From contig CAZJNU010000006.1 in assembly GCA_964547485.1 (NCBI GenBank), positions 9,490-73,489 on the forward strand: a stretch of DNA of 64,000 nt. Direction: 5' to 3'. This document shows positions 24,727 to 32,554 of this stretch, piece after piece; position 1 is the first letter of the stretch, and each line of letters opens with the position of its first letter. Origin of the DNA: JACJWR01 sp964547485. GTDB lineage: Bacteria > Actinomycetota > Actinomycetes > S36-B12 > UBA10799. The notes under the pieces are model-generated. The model ran no database searches. It was not told the origin of the DNA and worked only from the letters and a program-made list of their open reading frames with translations. A program made the translations under genes and the position numbers.

Positions 24727-25568
24727 CACTTCCGCCGATAGAGCCGGGAGCGCTGGTCGATCGTGTCCAGTTGTCGGGCATGCGCCGAACCGCGAGAGGA
24801 CTCCCGAGAGCCGAGCCCAAGCACGCCGCCTGGGACCAGCGACTCGAACAGAATCTCGTGCACCCGGGCGTGCAGTTCGGCGTTGAAGTAGATCAGCACA
24901 TTGCGACACAAAATGAGATCGAACGAATTGAAGCTGGCATCGGATGCGAGGTTGTGCCGGGCGAAAACGATGCGCTCGCTGAGCGTCCGGTCGAACAGGG
25001 GTTCCTCGCCGGTCGACCCGCCGCCGGAGATTGGGAAGTAGTCGGCCAGGGCTGCGGTGCCGCCGCTTGCGAGGTAGTCATGGTTTCCGGCTGAGATACG
25101 GTCCGGAGCGACGAAACCGGCGCGCGCCTGGGCGAGGGACTGCTCGTTGATGTCGGTTGCGTAGATCCGGAACCGCTGTGGTGACAACCCGCTCTCGACG
25201 AGGGTGATGGCCAACGAGTAGGCCTCCTCGCCGGTGGCCGCACCCGCCACCCAGGCGCGGACCAGGGTGCGGGAGTCGAAGGCCGGCAGCACGTCCGAAC
25301 GCAGTGTGGCCCACATGCCTGGATCTCGGAACAGGTGGGTGAAACCCAGGCTCAGGGAGTCGATGACATCATCGACCAGCAGCGGGTTCTCCCCGACCCG
25401 CGCGGCCAACTCTGTGACGCCGCCGTTCATCCGGTGGCGGTCGGCGACGCGCCGGAGTCGCCGGATCACGAACGGGCGTTGGTAATTGTTGAAGTCGGCG
25501 CCGCGGGTGGCCAGCACGGCAGCCAGCACGTGATCGACCGCGCCGTCGAGTTCAGCGGGTTCGAGCAC
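24723..25568 (-). CDS. cheR: CheR-type protein methyltransferase
   Basis: A 281-aa SAM-dependent glutamate O-methyltransferase. The N-terminal four-helix part (FNNYQRPFVIRRLRRVADRHRM) is followed by the SAM-binding loop VAGAATGEEAYSLAI, the acidic ATDINEQSLAQARAG, and LILCRNVLIYFN, all CheR landmarks. It overlaps the hybrid kinase gene by 17 nt and cheB by 4 nt, so kinase, methyltransferase and methylesterase are translationally coupled. Such CheR-CheB-kinase sets without chemoreceptors are known outside chemotaxis, where the methylation target is unclear. Confidence 0.9.
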   Translation of the reverse strand: MLEPAELDGAVDHVLAAVLATRGADFNNYQRPFVIRRLRRVADRHRMNGGVTELAARVGENPLLVDDVIDSLSLGFTHLFRDPGMWATLRSDVLPAFDSRTLVRAWVAGAATGEEAYSLAITLVESGLSPQRFRIYATDINEQSLAQARAGFVAPDRISAGNHDYLASGGTAALADYFPISGGGSTGEEPLFDRTLSERIVFARHNLASDASFNSFDLILCRNVLIYFNAELHARVHEILFESLVPGGVLGLGSRESSRGSAHARQLDTIDQRSRLYRRKW

Positions 25569-28500
25569 CGAGCCACACCCGGATCAGGGACACCAACTGT
25601 TCGGCATCGATTGGCTTCGTCAGGTAGTCCGAGGCCCCCGAGGCCAGGCTCCGGGCCCGGTCCTCCGGCATGGCCAAGGCGGTCACGCTGATCACCGGAA
25701 GTTGCGCCGTCGCGGGGTTGGACCGGATTCGCCGGGTGGCCTCCAGCCCATCCATCACCGGCATCATTACGTCCATCAGTACAAGTTCCACGTCACCACG
25801 TTCGGCGAGCACGGCCAGTGCCTGCTGGCCATCCTCGGCGTCCAGGACCTCCATCTCGTGTTGCTCCAGGATCGTTGCAAGAGAGAAGACATTCCGTGGA
25901 TCGTCGTCGACAACCAGCACCACCCGGCCGGCCAGGTCGGGGTCCCGTTCGTAGAGCGCGGCCACCATCTGCTGCTGCTCGGCAGGCAGATCGGTCGAGA
26001 CTCGATGCAGGAACCGAATCGTCTCGTCGATGAGTCGGGCATGGGCACTTTGATCCTTGGCGATCACTGCGCTCGCCACATGTTTCAACTCCGCCAGCCC
26101 GCCGGTGCTTTCGTCCGGGTCGTAGAACACGATCAACGGCAGGGACTGGCTGAGCGGTTCCTCACGCAGTGCCCGCAGCACGGACTGACCATCGTCACCC
26201 GCGGTCGCCAGGTCCACCACGACTGCGTCGAATCCTCGTTCCCTTATCGCGGGCAGAGCTGTCGTCACATCGGTGAACACCTGCACGTCAAGGTCGCCGC
26301 CGCGCAGTAGTGACGAAACGGCGGTCGCCTCATCGGGGTCCGACTCCACGACTACCACCCGCCGCGGCTGACCTGCCAGCATCTGGGTGAACCTGTGCAG
26401 CACCCCGGCGATGTCGGCCGCCGCAGCCGGCTTGATGAGGGTGCCATTGACGCCCAGCGCTGCCAGCGCGGACTCTGAACCGGAGATTATCTGCACCGGC
26501 GTGTGCCGGGTCTGCTGGTCGTGTCGAATCCGATCGAGGAGTACCCAACCGTCCATGTCCGGCAAACCGAGGTCGAGCGTGATCGCATCGGGGGCGCGTG
26601 CCGCGAGGAATTCCAGCGCCTGCTGGCCGCTGCCCGCGATCTCGGTGTGGAACCCCAGAGCACGCGCCTCGTCCGCGATCAGCGAGGCGAACAACGGGTC
26701 ATCCTCAATGATCAAAAGAACCGAGCCAGCTGGATCGACTGTCTCCGGCTGAGTCTGACTTTCAGCGCCGGGTCGGACTTCGGTCACGGGGGTTGGCACA
26801 GGCATCTCTACACTTGCGGCCGCTGCTGGCGGGTGGAGAAACGCCGATCCGCTCCCAGCTGGTCCGTCAGCAGCAGGTGGAGCAGCCGTGGCCATCTGGC
26901 CGCTGTCTGTCGATGCGGCAGGAGGGCCTGCGATAGGCAGCGTTAATTCGAACTGCGAACCGACCCCCTGCTCGCTTCGGACGACGAGGTCGCCGCCCAT
27001 CTTCCGTGCCAGTTCCTGCGCGATCGACAGTCCCAGTCCCGTACCGGCGGTGGTGTGGCCGCGGGCGTTACCCAGTTGTTTGAACGGTTCGAACACCGCG
27101 GCGAGGTTTTCCTCGGCGATCCCGGACCCGGTGTCAGCAACTGTGAAGGAGACGAATTCGCCACTGACCGCGACCGTCAGGTCCACTGATCCCACGATCG
27201 TGAACTTCACCGCATTGGACAGCAGGTTCTTCAGGATCTGCTCGACTCGTAGCCGATCTGACACGATCGAATCCGGCGTACCCGGACTGACGCTGATCCC
27301 CAGCTGGAGTCCCTTCTCCTCGGCAAGGGGTCGGAACTGGCGGTTCAGCGCTGCGCAGACGGCCTCGATCGGCACCTGTTCGGCAGCAATGTCGATCTTC
27401 CCCGCCTCCACCTTTGACAGGTCGAGGACATCGTTGATCAACGCCAGCAAGTCCTTGCCGCAGGCGTTGATGGTGGCCGCGAATTCCACCCGACGCTCCA
27501 CCGGAAGCGACTCCGGACTCTTCACGAGCCGCTCGCTGAGGATGAGCACGCTGTTCAACGGAGTACGCAATTCGTGCGACATCTTGGCCAGGAAGGCCGA
27601 CTTGTAGGCCGAGGCCTGGTCCACGATCTCGGTGCGGAGCAGCAGATCCTGGTGCGCCTGCTCAAGTGCCACATTGCGCTCGGCGAGGGCGGCCTGCTGT
27701 TCCTCCATCAGCGCGGCCCCCTCCTCCAGGCCTACATTGGCGTCCTCCAACTCCCGTGACTGCGACTCCAGTTCCTCCGTCTGAGACTGCAGCTCCTCTG
27801 CCTGGGCCTGGAGTTCCTCGGACTGCGCCTGTGCCTCCTCGAGGAGTTCAAGGGTCCGTTGCTGAGCGTGGCGGACGGCCAGGTGCAGTCCGATCAGGTC
27901 CGCCGACTGGGTCAGCACTTCGCGGGCTTCGGCCTCGAAGGTCCCGAATGTGGCGACCTCCAAAACGCCCAGGGTCTTTCCGCCTGCGACGCAGGGGATC
28001 ACCGCAATCTGGGCGGGCTTCGCGGCGCCAAGAGCTGACTCGACAGTCAGATAGTCGGCTGGAGCCGCCATGAACCTGGCCTGCTGATCTGCGGCTGCCT
28101 GGCCCACCAGCCCCTCGAGGAATGCGATCCGCTCGGGAACCCGGTGACCGTCGCTGGCTCCGACAGCCGCGACCCGGACCAGCGTCTGTTGGTCAGTCCG
28201 CGCCGTCTCATACAGCACTGCGGTAGGGGCCTCGGCGGACATGGCCAGCAGCGTGAGTACCTCGTCGTCAGCCGTGCTGGCATCGCTCTCGCCCTGCATG
28301 CTGCGGCTGATCCCGAGCAGGGTCTCCTGCACCCGATCGTCGGCATCCCGGGCGTCCCTGGCGCCGGCGAGCGATGTTCGCATCGCGTCGATCTTCGTGC
28401 CGAGTGAACCCAATTCGTCTCGACCAGTGACGGTCACCGGCGAGTCGAGCTTGCCCGCGCCGATGAGGTCGGCACTGCCCTCCAGCAACTTGAACCGGCG

Positions 28501-29148
28501 TGACAGGTTGCGCCCCAGGATGACCAGCAGGATCGTGCTGCTGGCCGCAATCAACAGCAGTACGCCGTAGAGGATGTACTGGGTTGTGGTGAGCTCGTCG
28601 GAGAGCTCTGTCGAGATCCGATCTCTGATTCCCTGTGCATGTTCGACGTTGATGAACTGGTCGAGTTCCTGCGTGAGCTGGTCATGAGTTGCAGGATTCT
28701 GCGCGACGGCGATGAACGGCTGCAGGACGGAACGCGGCGCCTCGCCGGTTGCCACCCGGTCGGCCGCCGTGAGCGCAGGGTCGACGGTCCCATCCACCCA
28801 GGACTGCACCGAGGCGAAGACCGCTGCGTCCTGGGATGTCGGATCAGTCGCAATTACATTCGAGATCGCCTGGTCGATCCTGTTGATCTCCTCCTTGGCG
28901 CGTGCTCGCCAGACGGGATTGAGTGTCGTCAGGTAGTCGGTGCGGGCGGCGTCGAGGCTCTCCACCGCCAACTGCATCGCGCGCAACTCGCGGACGTCGG
29001 AGGTGGCCACGGTCAGTTGGTCATTCAGTTGCTCGGCCCGGCCGACCGCACTGATCGCGACCGCGCCGCCAGCGGCACCCAGCAGCAGCGTGCAGCCCAG
29101 CACCAGGCCAACCTTCACCGGGATCTTCCGGTTGTCCAGCCAACTCAT
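25552..29148 (-). CDS. hybrid histidine kinase with GAF, coiled coil and three receiver domains
   Basis: A 1198-aa membrane sensor kinase. Order: TM1 about 14-35; an extracellular helical sensor of about 155 residues (CHASE3-like in layout); TM2 about 191-212; HAMP about 213-265; a GAF-like domain about 285-425; a Gln/Glu-rich coiled coil about 430-505; dimerisation/phosphoacceptor helix with His525 in AKMSHELRTP; ATPase with N, G1 and G2 boxes to about 755; then three receivers starting near 815, 945 and 1080. The first and third have the Asp-Lys set (LDLGLPDMDG, LMDVMMPVMDG); the middle one is divergent. It overlaps the REC-GGDEF gene by 4 nt, and cheR follows. Confidence 0.92.
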   Translation of the reverse strand: MSWLDNRKIPVKVGLVLGCTLLLGAAGGAVAISAVGRAEQLNDQLTVATSDVRELRAMQLAVESLDAARTDYLTTLNPVWRARAKEEINRIDQAISNVIATDPTSQDAAVFASVQSWVDGTVDPALTAADRVATGEAPRSVLQPFIAVAQNPATHDQLTQELDQFINVEHAQGIRDRISTELSDELTTTQYILYGVLLLIAASSTILLVILGRNLSRRFKLLEGSADLIGAGKLDSPVTVTGRDELGSLGTKIDAMRTSLAGARDARDADDRVQETLLGISRSMQGESDASTADDEVLTLLAMSAEAPTAVLYETARTDQQTLVRVAAVGASDGHRVPERIAFLEGLVGQAAADQQARFMAAPADYLTVESALGAAKPAQIAVIPCVAGGKTLGVLEVATFGTFEAEAREVLTQSADLIGLHLAVRHAQQRTLELLEEAQAQSEELQAQAEELQSQTEELESQSRELEDANVGLEEGAALMEEQQAALAERNVALEQAHQDLLLRTEIVDQASAYKSAFLAKMSHELRTPLNSVLILSERLVKSPESLPVERRVEFAATINACGKDLLALINDVLDLSKVEAGKIDIAAEQVPIEAVCAALNRQFRPLAEEKGLQLGISVSPGTPDSIVSDRLRVEQILKNLLSNAVKFTIVGSVDLTVAVSGEFVSFTVADTGSGIAEENLAAVFEPFKQLGNARGHTTAGTGLGLSIAQELARKMGGDLVVRSEQGVGSQFELTLPIAGPPAASTDSGQMATAAPPAADGPAGSGSAFLHPPAAAASVEMPVPTPVTEVRPGAESQTQPETVDPAGSVLLIIEDDPLFASLIADEARALGFHTEIAGSGQQALEFLAARAPDAITLDLGLPDMDGWVLLDRIRHDQQTRHTPVQIISGSESALAALGVNGTLIKPAAAADIAGVLHRFTQMLAGQPRRVVVVESDPDEATAVSSLLRGGDLDVQVFTDVTTALPAIRERGFDAVVVDLATAGDDGQSVLRALREEPLSQSLPLIVFYDPDESTGGLAELKHVASAVIAKDQSAHARLIDETIRFLHRVSTDLPAEQQQMVAALYERDPDLAGRVVLVVDDDPRNVFSLATILEQHEMEVLDAEDGQQALAVLAERGDVELVLMDVMMPVMDGLEATRRIRSNPATAQLPVISVTALAMPEDRARSLASGASDYLTKPIDAEQLVSLIRVWLGARTR

Positions 29149-30164
29149 GACTGCCGGCCTTCGCCAGACTCTTCCGCACCGGAGATGACCAGGCCGGAGC
29201 CCGCCTTCTTCGCCTCATACATGGCCCGGTCGGCCGCCGCCAGGATCTGGTCGATCGTGACGTTGTGGGACGCGAGGTGCAGAGCGAGGCCGACGCTGCC
29301 CGGTGCCGCAACGAATCGGCCGTCACTGAGTTGGTAGTCGGCGGCGAGCGCCCCGTGGATCCGCTCGCCCATACTTGCGAGGTCGTCGTCATCCTGGATC
29401 TCCTGCACGACGACGCAGAACTCGTCACCGCCGAGCCGGGCCACCAGGTCGTACGGTCGCGCGATGCCGCGAAGTCGGCCTGCAGCCAGCACCAGGACCT
29501 CATCACCCGCCGCATGGCCCAGCGTGTCGTTGATCGTCTTGAATCCGTCCAGATCGATCACTGCCACCCCGTGATGGCGGCCGGAGCGCTGCTGGTGGGC
29601 GCGGACTGCCGCCAGCGAATTCATCAGTTGCCGACGATTCATCAGGGAGGTGAGTGGGTCTGTCGCGGCAAGCAACTGCAAGTTCGCGTTGGCCTCCGAC
29701 AATTGCTGTTCAATCGCCCGAAGCCGATCCCGTTGCCGTTCGATTTGCTTCAACTGTTGGGCGAGGGTGCAGAAGACGTTGACCTTTGACTGCAGAATCT
29801 GCGGTACGACCGGCTTCGACAGGTAGTCCACCGCCCCCAGGTCGTACCCGGCCGACATCGCGTCGTCATTGAACGCGTACCCGGTGACGAACAGGATGGG
29901 TGTCGTTGCCAGTCGAGGATTTGCCCGGACCAGGCCGGCGAGCTCGAACCCCGTCATGTCGCCGAGGTTGACATCGAGCAGGATCGCCGCAGGTGTGGTC
30001 TTGCGCAGCAGCCGCAGCGCTTCCGTTCCGGATGCGGCGAACACCAGTTCCCGGTCCGGTTCGGCGAGCAGATCGCCGATGAGCAGATTGGCGTTGGGAT
30101 CGTCATCGATCACCATCACCACGACGGGATCGATCGGCTCGGTTGGTGCCTCCGACTCAGCCAC
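29145..30164 (-). CDS. response regulator with receiver and GGDEF diguanylate cyclase domains
   Basis: A 339-aa regulator. I start at GTG 30164, where AAAGGG lies 6 nt upstream, not at GTG 30188. Receiver with VIDDDPNAN, phosphoacceptor in AILLDVNLGD, and YLSKPVV; coiled linker about 130-165; GGDEF domain with intact active site LGGDEF and a RxxD inhibitory I-site exactly five residues before it (RPYDLVARLGGDEF). Activated by phosphorylation it should make cyclic di-GMP, with product feedback. It is the first gene of the four-gene operon and the probable output of the hybrid kinase. Confidence 0.92.
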   Translation of the reverse strand: MAESEAPTEPIDPVVVMVIDDDPNANLLIGDLLAEPDRELVFAASGTEALRLLRKTTPAAILLDVNLGDMTGFELAGLVRANPRLATTPILFVTGYAFNDDAMSAGYDLGAVDYLSKPVVPQILQSKVNVFCTLAQQLKQIERQRDRLRAIEQQLSEANANLQLLAATDPLTSLMNRRQLMNSLAAVRAHQQRSGRHHGVAVIDLDGFKTINDTLGHAAGDEVLVLAAGRLRGIARPYDLVARLGGDEFCVVVQEIQDDDDLASMGERIHGALAADYQLSDGRFVAAPGSVGLALHLASHNVTIDQILAAADRAMYEAKKAGSGLVISGAEESGEGRQS

Positions 30165-30308
30165 CTGTGACCCTTTCGATCGTGCCACGGCAGGCCGTCT
30201 GCCCCCGGGCTCGCCGGCGCCGGGATCGGCGTCTCGCTTCGAGTATGGCCGGGAATCAGGTGTGAGTCAGGCTCGGCGGAAATCTCCCCGATGCCCAGCG
30301 GCTTCCGG

Positions 30309-31436
30309 TCAGTGGCAGGCGTCGGAACCGGCGTCGGTGAACGTGCCATTGCCGTCGAAGGTCGCGGGTATGTACTGCCAGGAGTACCCCGCCGAGGCCA
30401 GTTGCAGTTTCAGCACTCCGAAGGTGTCGTCGTTGCGCGCCTCTGATTGTGGATTTCCGCCTTCGGAGACCGAGTACAGGCTCTTGCCGCCCATCCCCAC
30501 GACGAACTCCCGGACGCCGTTGGGGTTTTCGGAACCGTCCGACGTCAGCGGTGGGAACCGCTCGTAGGAGTGATTGTGGCCGTTGAGGACGACTTCGGCC
30601 CCGGCCTTTTCGAGGAGCTCCCAGAGCGGCCGCACGGCCGAGGACCCGCTGTGCTTGCCGTTGGTGAACAGTGGTCGATGCCAAAAGGCGAGGGTGCATT
30701 TCGACTCGTTCGCCGCGAGGTCCTGCCGGAGCCACTCGTACTGCGGTGATCCCTGCCCGCACTCCACCCCAGTTTCGGAGTTGCATTCGGAATTCAGGGC
30801 GATCACGTGCCAACTTCCGATCGAGCGGCTGTACCACCCTTGGTAGCTCCGGCCAGCCACCCCGGACGGGTTCGGTGACTCTTCGGTACCGCCATTGAAG
30901 TAGGCCCAGTAGCCGGGGGCTTTCGCGAACTCCGCGTCACCGTTGCCGTATTCGTGGTTCCCGGGGACAGGCCACAGTCTATTGGTGGCCGGGTCGGTTG
31001 CGTTCAGAAAGCGCCCCCAGGACTGCGCGAAGGATGCGCGGAAAGCGTCCAGCCGACCATCCTGGTACTGGTTGTCGCCGAGGGTGAGAACCGCATCGGG
31101 GGAGAGGCTGGCGGCTGCCTCCGCGGTCGCGGCCTGTCGGCAGTGGTCGCCGTCACCACGGCCGTCATTGAAGTCCGAATCGTCCGGGGCGCAGGCAATG
31201 TCGCCGACCGCGGCGATCGTCACGGTGGCAGGGGTCTGGCCGGGGGAGCGGCTCGCGTCAACGGGGGACCGAGGAGGGGATTGGCGTCCGCCGGTCGGGG
31301 CTGCGGGGGAAGTGGTGGCTGGTCCGCTGCCTGAGGAGGCTGCGGTCGGGGGACTCTGGCCGCTGCATCCGGTCCCGGCCGCCCCGAGTGCGGCAGCGGT
31401 CAGCAGCACCGTCGTCACCCGACCCCGGCTGTTCAC
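30309..31436 (-). CDS. secreted metallophosphoesterase, lipoprotein
   Basis: A 375-aa purple-acid-phosphatase-like protein. GTG 31436 is chosen because TAGGAT lies 7 nt upstream. The signal ends LGAAGTGC24 (lipobox), followed by a Ser/Pro/Thr-rich linker to about residue 80. The metal-binding motifs occur in order: VGDIACAP, LGDNQYQDG, PGNHEYG, a His in FWHRPLF and GHNHSYER. It would hydrolyse phosphomonoesters or diesters outside the membrane; the natural substrate is not evident. It stands alone between two unrelated genes. Confidence 0.85.
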   Translation of the reverse strand: MNSRGRVTTVLLTAAALGAAGTGCSGQSPPTAASSGSGPATTSPAAPTGGRQSPPRSPVDASRSPGQTPATVTIAAVGDIACAPDDSDFNDGRGDGDHCRQAATAEAAASLSPDAVLTLGDNQYQDGRLDAFRASFAQSWGRFLNATDPATNRLWPVPGNHEYGNGDAEFAKAPGYWAYFNGGTEESPNPSGVAGRSYQGWYSRSIGSWHVIALNSECNSETGVECGQGSPQYEWLRQDLAANESKCTLAFWHRPLFTNGKHSGSSAVRPLWELLEKAGAEVVLNGHNHSYERFPPLTSDGSENPNGVREFVVGMGGKSLYSVSEGGNPQSEARNDDTFGVLKLQLASAGYSWQYIPATFDGNGTFTDAGSDACH

Positions 31437-31443
31437 ACGCGGG

Positions 31444-31449
31444 ATCCTA
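31444..31449 (-). promoter_or_regulatory. -10 hexamer TAGGAT of metallophosphoesterase gene, leaderless geometry
   Basis: On the minus strand TAGGAT, then 7 nt, then GTG 31436. Confidence 0.5.
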
Positions 31450-31473
31450 GCGTCCGGCCCGGCAGCCCGTGGG

Positions 31474-32415
31474 TCATCCTGCGACGGGAGCTGCTTGCTG
31501 TTGCGGTGCGCGGGCAGTCGGTCCGCCGCTGGCAATCCGATCGCGCAGCATCGCCCGATCGATGGCGACGCCGTCAGTGGACTCCAGGAATCCCAACACA
31601 GTCCTGGCGAATCGCGCCGGCTCATCCATGTGCGGGAAATGCCGCGACTGCTCGAAGATCTCCAATTGGCTGCCCGGGATCGCCTGGTGAGCCGCATAGG
31701 CGTGGGAGACCGGGATGAGGGTGTCCAACGCACCCCAGACAATCAGAGTGGGGCGACCCTCGCCGAGGTAGAGCCGGTCGGCTGCGCTGACACGCTGGCC
31801 ACCTGGTTCGACCACACTGCGCAGCGAGTGCACGAACGCCGTCCGGGCAGGTCCGTCTGCCAGTGACGCGTAGCCGCGTGCCACCTCGGCCACCGATGGC
31901 CGGGGTCGAATCGGGACTCGCCGAAGCAGGCGGCCGACTGCCACCCCAGCGTCGCGGACCCGGCGATTGGCGATCACCGGCAGGACGAACTCGGCGCCGG
32001 GCAGGGTGGCGGCCCGCAGCGCCGGGGTCACCTCGCGGCCGAGACCGCCACTATCCACCAGCACTACCCGCTCGCAGTACTCGCTGTACTGATAGGCGAA
32101 TTGCAGAGCCACGCCGCCGCCGAGGGAGTGCCCGACGATGGTGACCCGATCGTGGCCGAGGTGTTCCAGCAGGTCGCGCAGGCCGCTAGCGAACCCGCCA
32201 AGGGAGTAGTCGGTGCGGGGCTTGTCCGACTCGCCATGGCCCAACAGATCGGGCGCGATCACGTGCGCGTGCTCTGCCAATGCCGGGATCACCGGGTCCC
32301 AGGTGGCGCTGCTGCTGGTGATCCCATGAATCATCAGCAGCACGGGCAGGTTGGGGTCGCCCGCGACTCGGTACACCATTCTGTGCCCGTGCAGGGTCAC
32401 CTCTGTCTGTTGCAT
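31474..32415 (-). CDS. alpha/beta-fold hydrolase
   Basis: A 313-aa alpha/beta hydrolase with oxyanion HGITSSSATWD, nucleophile elbow GHSLGGG, acid in WGALDTLIP and a His in EQSRHFPHMDEP. The overall wording is that of the MhpC/epoxide-hydrolase-like group with a four-helix cap. AGGAGG is 7 nt upstream of ATG 32415. The substrate is unknown. It is divergent from the CtaA-cupredoxin-NirK gene, and the 139 bp between them hold both promoters. Confidence 0.85.
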   Translation of the reverse strand: MQQTEVTLHGHRMVYRVAGDPNLPVLLMIHGITSSSATWDPVIPALAEHAHVIAPDLLGHGESDKPRTDYSLGGFASGLRDLLEHLGHDRVTIVGHSLGGGVALQFAYQYSEYCERVVLVDSGGLGREVTPALRAATLPGAEFVLPVIANRRVRDAGVAVGRLLRRVPIRPRPSVAEVARGYASLADGPARTAFVHSLRSVVEPGGQRVSAADRLYLGEGRPTLIVWGALDTLIPVSHAYAAHQAIPGSQLEIFEQSRHFPHMDEPARFARTVLGFLESTDGVAIDRAMLRDRIASGGPTARAPQQQAAPVAG

Positions 32416-32540
32416 GGCGACCTCCTATTGCTGGTCATCCCAGCAGACCATGCCAGCGGCGCCTGCCGACACCCGGGGGTCGCGGTTGCCCCGGACGCAA
32501 CGGCGCAGCAGGCCGGTTAGCTGCCGAATTAGTCACAGTC

Positions 32541-32546
32541 TAGAGT
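32541..32546 (+). promoter_or_regulatory. -10 hexamer TAGAGT of the NirK fusion gene
   Basis: TAGAGT, then 8 nt, then GTG 32555; near-leaderless. No clear regulator site was recognised in the 139-bp gap. Confidence 0.45.
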
Positions 32547-32554
32547 CAATCCCT

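Noticed and set aside
32351..32554. N-terminal extension of the NirK fusion
   Set aside because: It overlaps the start of the divergent alpha/beta hydrolase gene and reads as low-complexity shadow; GTG 32555 follows a -10 element.
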